From positions 2,728,001 through 2,792,000 of the forward strand of contig NC_087074.1 of the NCBI RefSeq assembly GCF_026151205.1: DNA of 64,000 nucleotides, given 5' to 3'. The notes beneath the pieces are model-generated. The model was not told where the DNA came from and did no database searches. It saw only the letters and a list, made by a program, of their open reading frames with translations. The translations under genes were made by a program, and so were the position numbers. Positions 44,115 to 55,860 of the stretch are shown in pieces (the first letter of the stretch is position 1; the number at the start of each line of letters is the position of its first letter). The DNA comes from Bolinopsis microptera. Lineage: Eukaryota > Ctenophora > Tentaculata > Lobata > Bolinopsidae.

Positions 44115-47100
44115 TACAAAATGGTTTCGAGAAGTGACAGATCTCTTGTCAGTCACGTTACTATTGATCACTACTCAGGCAGCAGGCGTGGTCTTTATAG
44201 ATAGCGGCCTGAAGCACTTACACTAAAGAAGACTAACGAACAGGATAAACACTTAGCTTCAGAACCTGCTGCTGACCAGGTACACAACTGCTGCACTCTA
44301 ATATTTTTATTTAGTTGTCCCATAACTAATGCCTTTTTTGTTTATAATTCTGTCCATAGTTACAATTGCGTTATTTTGAAATACTAACATGTCAAATAAT
44401 GCAGGGGTTAAAGTTTTACTGACGTATAATTCAGATCCTAAACGTACGATAGTTTACTGGATCACTCAGTTTCATTGGGGTGAGGTAGGACGAACGCAAC
44501 TGTAAAGAAATGGTTCCACTTCATACATCTGTCGAATACACTCCTTAAAAAAGATCAGAATCATCATGACTGGCTATATCCCTTTTTTGAAATTATCGGT
44601 ATTTTTTTTTATTCCTCCAAATTATGCAGAATAATAATATGCTAGCTATTTTTCCATTTCAACTTCACACTCAATTTAAAGTTTGTATATTAAAACTGAT
44701 TTACATTTCTAAGAATTGTGCCATATTGTCAATTGACATAAAGAATAACCTATAATATATTTTTTAAGACAATATTTATTTAATCGAGAAAATCCTAAAT
44801 ATATAAATTGTTGATATGTGAATCAGATTGAATCTAATTATCCAGATTCAAATAATAATCCACACGTATCCTGACACTATAGGTATCTATACGAAAGTTT
44901 ACATGCTGATCTCTGCTATGAATGAAACTTTGCAGTTCAAAGGAATGTACACATTTTTTAGATTCTCAAGACTGGCGTGTTCATATTTACTACATTAAAA
45001 ATTTACTGTTAATATTTCATTCAGAAAATCTGCTCACACCACTAATTTTCTAACAAACAGAGGATCGACATAAAACTTTGCTTAACTTTTTACTAAACAC
45101 AAAATAGTTTGCTATTTTTAAAACTAGGTTACATACAACAATACCCTGTCGACAAAAATTTTCATTTGTCCAGTTTTGTTTCTGGATTTGATAACAAAGC
45201 CATTTTATTTAAATATTCCTAAATGAAAGAAGCTCATATTATAGTCTGTACCTGTTCAAGGCTCTGGCTATAGCATGATAATATGTCACAATACGCATAA
45301 CCGTATGTGGATGGCTAATTATTCTGTATGCATTCTTACCAATATCTACTCCCACTTTTCAGCGATTTTAGAAATGTCTATATTGATACAATCAAAAATT
45401 TAATGCCATATACAAAATTGAAGCACTCCATTCATACACGAGTCGGAACCATCCTCATCATATAAATATTAGAAAAGATTCACTTATGAAGTTGGTGTGT
45501 ATTTTTACCTCTCCCCGCGCCTGCGTCAAGTCTGATCTTGTATTATTAATTAAACTAAGTCTTAGCAATATTGTATGCAACTGCACAGTGTTGATGTATG
45601 TACCTGTAGTACATTAAAACGATACTACGGTGTATAGAATCTTAACATGTGATGCTAATTTAAAGTTTAAGTGCGACACGCCGCAGAGGAATCGCACATC
45701 GTAAATTGTTTACTTTAAATTATTATTAACTTAATGTCATACGTTAGTCAACAATGTGTTTGATGGATTCTTAACTGAAATAATTAACATCTAAAGTACT
45801 TTACAGACTCACCGAATTGAACATTCCCACCATAAGCTATTACATAATATCAGCTCTCTTCATTTTTGGGCGGGAGATGAAGTAAGAAGTTTTTAACAGA
45901 TACATAATTATGCCAGCGATTGTTACTTCACGTACGAAAGGTATTATACAGAGAACTGTCCTTATTTCTAATTAATTTTTAGAGTATAGTACAATTGCAT
46001 GTACACACACTAAACGGTTAAAAAAAATCAAGGATCTTAAAATGTTTCCAAAATCAGATATAATTCAGAATAAATAACCGGGAATGACGATCCCTCAGGG
46101 TTGTGCCTGTTCGTTCCCGTAAGATATGTCAAGTACTGGTAGCAAGGTTCGAACAGAAGCTCCTTCCGTTTTTCGACGCAACTTTGTTAATTGTACATTA
46201 CTCTAAAAATCTAATTAGAAATAAGACTTTTTGCTGATAAACTTACCTTTCTACTGAATAAACAAATCGCCTGCATAATTAAATGTACGTCTAAAAACTT
46301 CTTAACTTATAATCTCCCGCCCAAAAATGAGCTATAGAGCTATATTAAATTAATAGCATCTGGTGGAAATCGTTCAATTCGTGCTCGTAAAGTAATTAAT
46401 GTTAATTTATTTCAGTTAAGTATTCCATCAAACACATTGTTTAAACAATATGCACAATTAAGTTAATAATAATTTAAAGATAACAATTTACTGATCGTGC
46501 GATTTCCTCTCACGCGTTTCGCACTTAAACTTGTAAATTAAGCATCACATTTATGTTTCTGTACACCGTATAGCCTTTTTAATGAATCAGGTACATACAT
46601 CACACTGTGGCCACAGTTGCAATACAATATGCTAAGACTAGCTTGTAAATAAATAGATACAAGATCAGACTTGACGCAGAACCCGGGAGGAGGTAAAATA
46701 CAAACCAACTCTAATGGAATCTTTCTAATATTAAATTAAGGAATAAGTACCGACTCGTCTATGAAAGATGCTCACTATTTGTATCTGCATTAACATTTCT
46801 TAATTGTATCACATATAGCATTTTCAATAGCCAGAAAAGTTGGAGTTTAGATATGGTAAGAAGCATTATCTTCTAGCCATCACATACGTATGACTTAATG
46901 GACATACCTTCATGCTTTAGCCAGACTTAACAGGTTACAGACTAAATATATTAGCTTCTTCATTTCAGAATAATCTAAATAAAAATGGCTTTGTTATCAA
47001 AATCCAGAAACCAAAACAGAAATGAAAACAATGTCCACAGAAGTAGTAAGTACATATTTTCAAATATAGCAACATATTTTTGTGTTATAAAAATGTTAAA

Positions 47101-48075
47101 GACAAAACTTTATGTAATTTCCTCTGTTAGTTAGAATAATTAGTGATTCAGAAGATTTCTGACCTAAATATAACCATATGTTAAATGTAGTAAATTATGA
47201 ACACGCCCAGGCTTAACAGTAAAAATAGGGTTCATCCTTTGAACTTTGCAAAGTTCAATTCCATAGCAATACGCAGCATGTACAACTTCGTAAGATACCC
47301 TATAGTGGATGGATACTTTGATATTATTTGAATCATGGGGATAGATCTAGTCCTGAGCAAATAATCACAATTATATATTTAGGAATTTTCTCGATTAATA
47401 AATATTGGTCTTAAAATATATTATAGGTACATTATTTAAGTCAATGACAATATGCACAAATCCTTTGAATGTACATCAGTTTTAAATACTACAAAACTTT
47501 AATGAGCGTGGATTTTGAAATTGGCACAAAAGCTAGACATCATATTTATTCTCATAATATGAGAATAAAAAATACGTTAATTCAAAAAGGGAATTGCCAG
47601 TCTCCTATGTGCCATCTCTAAGAGAGTGTATTAACAGAATGTTATGAAGTTGACAACATTTCTTTACATTCGTTATCATACACCTCACCCCAAATGAATT
47701 AAAAAATGGTCTGAACGATCTCAGTAAACTTACCTCGTCTTTAGATCTGAATTATCCCATACAGTCAAAATATACTCCCTGCATTATTGACATTTATATT
47801 TCAAAAATAACGCAATTGAACATATGACATACTTATACAAACAAAAAGCCATAGTTATGGGTCAACCTAAATTAACACATATGGCAGTGCCAGCAGTTGT
47901 GTACCTTGTCACACCAGTCTGAAGCTATGTGCTTTATCCTGTCGTAGGCTTCTTTAGTGTTTTTTTTCCCACCCCCCCCACAGTGCTTCAGCGCTCATTC
48001 TTATCAAGACACCCTGCTGCCGAGTAGTAATAACTATTAACGATCTCACGAGTTGTCACTCTCAAACTGTTAGCA
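44115..48075. repeat. 4-kb diverged palindrome (inverted repeat arms of about 1.95 kb)
   Basis: Sequence from about 44115 reads inverted from about 48075 toward a centre near 46092. Paired blocks: GTACACAACTGCTG (44281) with its inverse (47890); CTTTTTTGTTTATA with TATACAAACAAAAAG; GCGTCAAGTCTGATCTTGTA (45530) with its inverse (46652); TTTTTGGGCGGGAGAT (45859) with its inverse (46310). Arms differ by many substitutions and indels, so it is old. No coding or RNA gene recognised. It may be a foldback-type element. Confidence 0.8.
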
Positions 48076-48701
48076 GAACACCCTTCGCCTTCTAGGGACA
48101 TAAGGATATAACATGTAAAACATAATAAAGTAATAAATTAATGAGTGATAAAATAAGATATATAGAATTAATGGGCCAAATAAGCGAGTTCCTGGTGGAT
48201 TTTAAACCCAGATTCTAGAGCATCATACCATATGACATGATATGTAGTAGTTAGATATGTTAGTTAGATATGAGATAGATATGAGAAGAAAATGTAAAGT
48301 TAAATCTGAGAAAAGGAAATTTTTTGAGAAAATACAGTTTTATTATTTATCACCAATCAATCATTTTTAGCACTAAATATTATAATTATTATATTAACCA
48401 AAGTCACTTGGTAAATTTGTATGGGACATCCTGTACCTTGCAACTATTATAGATGGCACTCAGCTTAATTTCCAATTATACTCACTAGCATTATCTCGTT
48501 TTAGAAGATCCCTAGTGTTGGGATAGGATACCAAGGTCTAGCCTTGAAGATTCTACAAATTTACTGTTTACATCTAGCCTGGTCTAGAATCTTCCCTTCC
48601 AACACTTTGTACAAAAAAAATACTGAATGGAAGATTGGATCAAAATCCCATTCCACGAGTTTATCTGATATTGAGTTTGAAGTTTTACTGTGTCTACTGA
48701 C

Positions 48702-48988
48702 CTGCAGGTTCTAAGTAGTAATAATTATCACAGGAGAATGTAGCGCTGGTTTCAGTTATCATAACTGTTCCATTTTCAAAGTTAGTGATAGTGGGGCACG
48801 CTGAAAGTACAAAACATTAGTGAACACATTTATTGTTTGACTGAATCATTTAAAATTTCAGTGAAAATATGATTCAGAAGCGTTTTGCACTCCTTGATGA
48901 TGATATATTGACGATGAACAAAATTCAATTTGTCAGTACCTTGGGCCAGCATAATGAATGAGGTTACAAGGAACACAAGCGTGGTCAT
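48702..48988 (-). CDS. Secreted CCP (sushi) domain protein, first two exons only
   Basis: Exon 1 (48940-48988) encodes MTTLVFLVTSFIMLAQ, a typical signal peptide, and ends at GTACTG. Exon 2 (48702-48800) follows a TTTCAG acceptor, matches the one-base phase, and encodes ACPTITNFENGTVMITETSA then TFSCDNYYYLEPAG. This is the first half of a complement control protein domain (C-P-x-I..ENG..TFSC). The donor is CAG|GTCAGT. The second half (C..G.W..P.C) should be in a further exon but I find none before the palindrome at 44.1-48.1 kb. An AT dinucleotide run lies about 60 nt upstream of the ATG. Confidence 0.7.
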
Positions 48989-49567
48989 TATCAGCTAAAG
49001 ATGCTTCAGATGCTTTATGTTAATGTTGGTATATATATATATATATATATTATTAGTCAGCCACAACTATCAGTAAAACAATGCCTTGACTTCAAATGTC
49101 GGTAAAATGTACCTTTACAGTCATCCTCAAATTATTTGTTATAAAGTAGTGTTGAAAGTATTAAAACTATATATATATATATTTCATGGCTGGACTTCTA
49201 CACAATAAAAGAAAGCGGTTGTGATTAGATCTTCGAAAGTCTTTGCATCGTTTATTTACATCAATTCTGAGAAATTATATCATTAAAGTAACTACAACAA
49301 ATACGAATCATATACAATTGAGAATAAATACAAACTAAAAGCAGTGGGAAAATCTGATGAACTAAAATTTAAAAAAGAAACTGAAAGCCGTTAAAAATGT
49401 ACTCTTATCTTATCTCTTATCTAAATACTGATAACTGATTCTCGGAAAATCACTTAAAATCACAACAAAAACCTGTAAAATTTATACTTAAGTAAAAAAT
49501 GTAATATGCACGTCTCTGGAATAATGGTATAACTAAATAAAATCTACAAAATATACTAAAACTAAAA

Positions 49568-50012
49568 CTAAGCTCCGGCAGATTTAAAAAGTAGATGGTT
49601 ACTATCAAGGGTGTTCATACCCCCAAACCGTTCAAGGGTTTTCAATTGGGTCTGGTAGAACCCCTCTCTAGCTTCCATAGCCTTTTCTTTGTCTGCTTTA
49701 CTAATATTAGGCTCAAATACTAAAGCGTCTACTATAATGACAGAAAGGTGCTTACTAAGTGAGGAATTATAGGAGGCTATGGTACTAAAATCTAAATCAT
49801 GATCAATATCTAAAAAATGGTTAACTAATTTACAACTTCTTATACCTTTCTTTATGTGACTCTTATGGTTAGAGAATCTCTTAGGGAGATTTGAGGTAGT
49901 ATAACCGACATACGACTGTTTACAAGTCTTACACTCCATTAAATAAATGAGGTTATAACTCTGACAAGATATAAACTTAGTTATAGGGAAAACTTGTTTA
50001 GAATGGTGACTA
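49568..50012 (-). pseudogene. Penelope-like element, C-terminal GIY-YIG endonuclease fragment
   Basis: Reads CQSYNLIYLMECKTCKQSYV then GYTTSNLPKRFSNHKSHI, LVNHFL and REGFYQTQLKTLERFGGMN. This is the GIY-YIG domain (here NLIYLM...SYVGYT) that follows the RT in Penelope-like retroelements and nicks target DNA. The RT part is absent. The frame upstream of about 50012 is unrelated, so this is a 5'-truncated copy. Confidence 0.8.
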
Positions 50013-50106
50013 CTATCCACGCAGCCTAGCGGGCGGAAATTTATATCGCCCGCGCCCGCGCAGCGATATAATATATGTCCTCGAGGGTGCACAGCCCAAG
50101 GACGAC

Positions 50107-50142
50107 ATATCCCCATATAGCCCTGAGGCTATATGGGGATAT
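50107..50142. repeat. Perfect 36-nt hairpin
   Basis: ATATCCCCATATAGCC, loop CTGA, then the exact inverse. It is followed by ATCATGTCTATGTTGGTCTG, which recurs at about 50213. The role is unknown. Confidence 0.8.
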
Positions 50143-50236
50143 CATGTCTATGTTGGTCTGTCAGTGTGTCAGTCTATAGATTCTTATTATAATTATTTCT
50201 ATATAGCTATCAATCATGTCTATGTTGGTCTGTCAA

Positions 50237-50831
50237 GAAAACAACAATTTCAAGAAAACAACAATTTTATTTAGTATTAGTTAAAGCAGACAAAAACATA
50301 TTTTATAAATATAACTAGTGCAAACTTTAGACCATATATCTTAGGGGACTTGGAGTAGCAAGAGAGTGACCAGAAAGTATATGTATACTTTTACCAAAAA
50401 TACGTCGAAATGAATCCAGGGTGATACAGGATCTGAGAGTGCAGACCATAAAGTTTACGCACCCACCCTTGCCTCCTGAATTCTTGGTTGGAAAGACAAT
50501 TATGCAAAATTGGTCGTTTATACTCCAAGTCCCTTTGTTAATAGAAGTAGTATTATTTATGTCTGGAGTTAGCTTCATTCAATAATAACAATATCAATGT
50601 AATCAATATTAATATCAATATCAGACTAAACTATCAAATAAATAAATTATCAAATATCAATTATTAATTCACTCTGATTAAAAAGTTATAAATTAGGATA
50701 TCTAATATTTAAGAATTACAACTACAAGTTGTTAAAAACGCCCAAAATAGATCTGAGATATTTTCAGTCTGTAGTACAATAATGATAGCAATAGTTTAAA
50801 TTATGTTATGTGCCGCTGCAATTAGATTAAA
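50237..50831 (-). other. LINE 3' untranslated region and tail
   Basis: Homologous to 36120-36452 at the nucleotide level. Ends with AAATAAAATTGTTGTTTTCT and a second TTGTTGTTTTCTTGA. An 83-codon frame within it is not conserved in the other copy. Confidence 0.7.
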
Positions 50832-51652
50832 TTACTGTAACTTAAAATTGTTTGGAGTCCAAGTCTCTTTTAAGTCAGCAGCCTGTGATTGTATTAATAG
50901 TGCTTTCGTTCTCAATTTTATCAAGTTAATGGAAGTTTCTAGACAATTGCTTGAAGTTAAAATTTTTTTTTTATGAACAGTGTTCCAAAGCTTGGCTGCA
51001 TTAAACAAAAAGGTATTTGATTTATTTAGAAGAATAACTGTTAGACTCGTTGCACGGTTTGAAATGTTGATAGCCTCATAAAGGGAGTATGGGCAGTGGT
51101 ACTTGATAATCTTAGAGAATTCTAAAATACAGTGATATTTGTACAAGTTTTGAGCCGTAAGAATTTTTAACCTATTAAAAATGGGTTTCGTATGCTCCTT
51201 TTCAAAATGTTTATGGCCTAGTATTTGCATGCCATATGGTCTAGTTCTTGCACATGTTGATTGTTTATCTAGATATGAGTCGAGATCACCAAAAAGGATT
51301 CTTATACAGTGCTTCTGTGTGATAAAAAGACTATCATTTGACCGTTCTTTGAGGACAACTCCCCAAACACTTATACCATAACTTAGATGTGATTCAAATA
51401 GAGCATTATATATTTTTAAATATAGTTCAGCAGGTATCGAGTGCCGAATTCTACAGATTGCACCAGTCATGGACCTCAGTTTTTTACGGATGTAGTGCAT
51501 GTGGGCAGACCAGTTTAGCTTACTATCTATAACAACACCTAAGAATTTTGTATCCTTGACTTTAGTGATAACCTTACCATTGATGAATATTGATCTAGAT
51601 TCATCTAGCAGGGTAGCAAATGGTCTAGTCCGTGCACAAGTGTCATCATATT
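50832..51652 (-). CDS. LINE ORF2, 3' portion (RT thumb and C-terminus)
   Basis: After the insertion the protein resumes at YDDTCARTRP and continues ITKVKDTKFLGVVIDSKLNW, LSYGISVWG, TQKHCIRILF, LFNAAKLWNTV: the standard CR1/jockey C-terminus. Together with 56736-59325 this would be one ORF, interrupted only by the insertion. The open frame extends some 100 nt into the palindrome by chance. Confidence 0.9.
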
Positions 51653-52522
51653 CAACCCTGGCGCGTTGGGACACGTTTTTGCTAGTAGTTTGCAACATTA
51701 TTTTACGGGTATCGAATCTCGCGACTTCAACGAAGTCCTGGGGACACGTTTTCAATAATTGATAATATTTTCAGCCCCTATCGTTTTAAGCATCGTTAGG
51801 GCTTTCCCAGAAACTAACTCTCATCATCCTAGGATAATCGTGTGTCGCACAGCACCTCTTTCAGTAACGAGAGTAGTCGCATGCAGTCCAGAATGACGTG
51901 TACGTTTCGGTCACCTGTGGAAAAAGGAAGTGAGATATCAAAAATCTGAGAAAAACCCGTTGGATAAAAGCCTTTCAGGTAGGTGCTAGTCAAGATTTCA
52001 TCTCTTTAGACCTTAAGATGGCTTCTAACACCTCGTCAAAAGTTTTTAAAAGTAAATTTTACTCGCGACTATCAAAAAACAACAAAAACGTGTCCCCAAT
52101 TTGCTTTTTTGAGCGCGCCCAGATCAGCGCACCTAGCTGATCTAGCTACTATGAACAGGCACACAAAAATATCAGTGAATATAAGTGATTTCGGTTATTG
52201 GAGTAATTTCATCAGAGCAGTCACATTTTTGATGGTGATTAATACTTTAATAACATTCCACAACAAGGCAACCATTAACTATGTAGTGTGTACCGTGTGC
52301 AGTGTGAAGTATAATATAGAGTTGGCATGAAGTTAACAGTTTACTTATCACGAAGTTTAATTAGAAGATAAGGAAAATATTGTATTGTTATCTGTCAAAG
52401 GAATTTAATGTATTCTAACAACTTGTTCTTATAATAACTAATCGATGAACCACATACAGGGTCGGTGTGAGTGTAAGAATTTGTGTGAGAAGATATATAG
52501 AGGAGCAAAATTCAACATCACT

Positions 52523-52640
52523 GGATACGGCCATACTCGGTTGAATACACCCCATCTCGTTCGATCTGGGAAGTTAAGCAACTGCAGGCCGGGTTAGTAC
52601 TTGGATGGGTGACCGCCTGGGAATTCCCGGTGCCGTATCC
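52523..52640 (+). rRNA. 5S ribosomal RNA gene (left arm)
   Basis: 118 nt. It has the GGATACGGCCATACTCGG start and a GGTGCCGTATCC end, which pair as helix I. The internal promoter is intact: AAGTTAAGCAACTGCAGG (A box) and GGTTAGTACTTGGATGGGTG then ACCGCCTGGGAA (C box). TTTT follows immediately as a Pol III terminator. A TATATA lies at about -29 (52494-52499). The loop A-B region (TTGAATACACCCCATCTCGT) differs from the most common metazoan form but conserves ATCTCGT.CGATCT. Confidence 0.93.
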
Positions 52641-52904
52641 TTTTGTTATATTTTCGAAGAATTGCTTTACTGAACAGAAGAATTGTGTATGGCTTTTACA
52701 GAATTGCAGTGATTATTAAGAATATCATTTTATCCTAAGCAATATAGTCTATGTTCAAACGGAAGGAAATATTTCCAAATGTCAGAATAACATTGCTTAG
52801 AATAGTATAGCTACTAAGTTTTGTCTGAAAATGGCTTTTTTGTTTCATTCTAAGATCTATCTTAAACATTCTGCTTAAAATTAACTAGAATGTATTTTTA
52901 AGTT

Positions 52905-54120
52905 AACTTGAAGAGTACTACAAGGTATCCTGAAGTTAACTTGAAGAGTACTACAAGGTATCCTGAAGTTAACTTGGAGAGTACTGCAAAGTATCCTGTA
53001 GATAACTCGAAGAGTACTGCAAGGTATCCTGAAGTTAACTCGAAGAGTACTACAAGGTATCCTGAAGTTAACTTGGAGAGTACTGCAAAGTATCCTGTAG
53101 ATAACTCGAAGAGTACTGCAAGGGTATCCTGGAGTTACCTTGAAAAGTACTACAAGGTATCCTGAAGTTAACTTGGAGAGTACTGCAAAGTATCCTGTAG
53201 ATAACTCGAAGAGTACTGCAAGGTATCCTGAAGTTAACTCGAAGAGTATAACTGCAAGCTGCAAGGTATCTTGAAATTAACTTGAAGAGTACTACATTTA
53301 GGTATCCTGGAGTTAACTTAAAAAGTGATACAAGGTATCCTGAAGTTAACTTAAAAAGCACTACAATGCAATGTATCCTGAAGTTAACTTGAAGAGTATA
53401 ACTGCAAGCTGCAAGGTATCTTGAAATTAACTTGAAGAGTACTACAATTAGGTATCCTGGAGTTAACTTAAAAAGTGATACAAGGTATCCTGAAGTTAAC
53501 TTAAAAAGCACTACAATGCAATGTATCCTGAAGTTAACTTGAAGAGTATAACTGCAAAGTGCAAGGTATCTTGAAATTAACTTGAAGAGTTCTGCAAGGT
53601 ATCCTGTAGATAACTCGAAGAGTACTGCAAGCAATCCTGAAGTTAACTTGAAGTGTACTACAAGATATCGTGAAGTTAACTTGAAGAGTACTACAAGGTT
53701 TCCTGAAGTTAACGTGAAGAGTACTACAAGATATCCTGAAGTTAACTTGAAGAGTACTGCAAGGTATCCTGAAGTTAACATGAAGAGTACTGCAAGGTAT
53801 CCTGGAGTTACCTTGAAGAATACTACAAGACATTCTGAAGTTAACTTGAATAGTACTACAAGGTATCCTGAAGTTAACTTGAAGAGTACTACAAGATATC
53901 CTGAAGTTAACTTGAAGAGTACTGCAAGGTATCCTGTAGATAACTCGAAGAGTACTGCAAGGTATCCTGAAGTTAACTTGAAGAGTACTGCAAGGTTTCC
54001 TGAAGTTAACTTGAAGAGTACTACAAGGTATCCTGGAGTTACCTTGAAGAGTACTACAAGGTATCCTGAAGTTAACTTGAAGAGTACTACAAAGTACAAG
54101 GTATCCTAAAATTAACTAGA
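52905..54120 (+). repeat. 33-bp minisatellite, left arm
   Basis: Unit GAAGTTAACTTGAAGAGTAC plus TACAAGGTATCCT, over 30 copies with substitutions, some GTAGATAACTCGAAG variants and higher-order blocks (for example TATAACTGCAAGCTGCAAGG). The 33-bp length keeps an 11-residue frame open for long stretches on both strands. I do not regard these as genes. Confidence 0.95.
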
Positions 54121-54124
54121 ATGT

Positions 54125-54390
54125 ATTCTTAAGTTAACTTGCAAGTTATACTGCAAATCCGAGAGGCGATAAAATTTCAAATATATCGGGACCGATATAA
54201 TTGGAAGACGACAAATATCTAACTTTAGGTCAACTTCATGCTTTCTGTCAGTTAACTTCAGGATCAGATCAGCTTTATCTTAATTTAATCCAAGTTTGCG
54301 TGCAGGCTACCACAACAACAACAACATAGAGGTTGTTATAGGATTAATTAAGTATATAATAGAGGATAATTTGAAGGTAACTTGTAGTTC
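54125..54390. other. Unpaired centre of the 5S palindrome
   Basis: About 265 bp of non-repeated DNA containing CAACAACAACAACA and an AT-rich stretch. This is the loop between the arms. No gene seen. Confidence 0.7.
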
Positions 54391-54394
54391 TCTT

Positions 54395-55495
54395 TAAAGT
54401 TAACTTCAGGATACCTTGTAGTACTCTTCAAGTTAACTTCAGGATACCTTGTAGTACTCTTCAAGTTAACTTCAGGATACCTTGCAGTACTCTTCAAGTT
54501 AATTTCAAGATACCTTGCAGTTATACTCTTCAAGTTAACTTCAGGATACATTGCATTGTAGTACTTTTTAAGTTAACTTCAGGATACCTTGTATCACTTT
54601 TTAAGTTAACTCCAGGATACCTTGTAGTACTCTTCAAGTTAACTTCAGGATACCTTGCAGTACTCTTCAAGTTAACTTCAGGATATCTTGTAGTACTCTT
54701 CACGTTAACTTCAGGAAACCTTGTAGTACTCTTCAAGTTAACTTCACGATATCTTGTAGTACACTTCAAGTTAATTTCAAGATACCTTGCAGTTATACTC
54801 TTCAAGTTAACTTCAGGATACATTGCATTGTAGTACTTTTTAAGTTAACTTCAGGATACCTTGTATCACTTTTTAAGTTAACTCCAGGATACCTTGTAGT
54901 ACTCTTCAAGTTAACTTCAGGATACCTTGCAGTACTCTCCAAGTTAACTTCAGGATACCTTGCAGTACTCTTCAAGTTAACTTCAGGATATCTTGTAGTA
55001 CTCTTCACGTTAACTTCAGGAAACCTTGTAGTACTCTTCAAGTTAACTTCACGATATCTTGTAGTACACTTCAAGTTAACTTCAGGATTGCTTGCAGTAC
55101 TCTTCGAGTTATCTACAGGATACCTTGCAGAACTCTTCAAGTTAATTTCAAGATACCTTGCACTTTGCAGTTATACTCTTCAAGTTAACTTCAGGATACA
55201 TTGCATTGTAGTGCTTTTTAAGTTAACTTCAGGATACCTTGTATCACTTTTTAAGTTAACTCCAGGATACCTAATTGTAGCACTCTTCAAGTTAATTTCA
55301 AGATACCTTGCAGCTTGCAGTTATACTCTTCAAGTTAACTTCAGGATACATTGCATTGTTATAGTACTCTTCAAGTTAACTTCAGGATACCTTGCAGTAC
55401 TCTTCAAGTTAACTTCAGGATACCTTGTAGTATTTTTCAAGGTAACTCCAGGATACCTTGCAGTACTCTTCAAGTTAACTTAAAAATACATTCTA
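54395..55495 (-). repeat. 33-bp minisatellite, right arm
   Basis: Inverse of the left array, with the same unit and the same variant blocks but differences in copy number and order, so the arms have diverged or recombined inside the array while the outer arms stay near-identical. Confidence 0.95.
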
Positions 55496-55742
55496 GTTAA
55501 TTTTAAGCAGAATGTTTAAGATAGATCTTAGAATGAAACAAAAAAGCCCTTTTCAGACAAAACTTAGTAGCTATACTATTCTATAAGCAATGTTATTCTG
55601 ACATTTGGAAATATTTCCTTCCGTTTGAACATAGACTATATTGCTTAGGATAAAATGATATTCTTAATAATCACTGCAATTCTGTAAAAGCCATACACAA
55701 TTCTTCTGTTCAGTAAAGCAATTCTTCGAAAATATAACAAAA

Positions 55743-55860
55743 GGATACGGCACCGGGAATTCCCAGGCGGTCACCCATCCAAGTACTAACCCGGCCTGCA
55801 GTTGCTTAACTTCCCAGATCGAACGAGATGGGGTGTATTCAACCGAGTATGGCCGTATCC
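55743..55860 (-). rRNA. 5S ribosomal RNA gene (right arm)
   Basis: Exact inverse of the left-arm gene as far as I can read, including the TTTT terminator (55739-55742 on the plus strand as AAAA) and TATATA at about -29. The two genes are convergent, 3.1 kb apart, facing the palindrome centre. Confidence 0.93.

Noticed and set aside
50832-51755. The first about 34 codons of the 307-codon frame as LINE protein
   Set aside because: Codons upstream of 51652 read the palindrome's terminal repeat, not LINE sequence.
52109-52330. 73-codon frame, identical in both arms of the 5S palindrome
   Set aside because: Duplicate presence is explained by the inverted arms. It starts within the GC-rich block and has no recognisable domain. 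Left out as a gene but worth a search.
53068-54099. 343-codon repetitive frame
   Set aside because: 33-bp minisatellite artefact; equally long frames occur on the other strand.
52905-54120. Possible CRISPR-like array
   Set aside because: Repeats are contiguous with no unique spacers, in a eukaryotic context with no cas genes.
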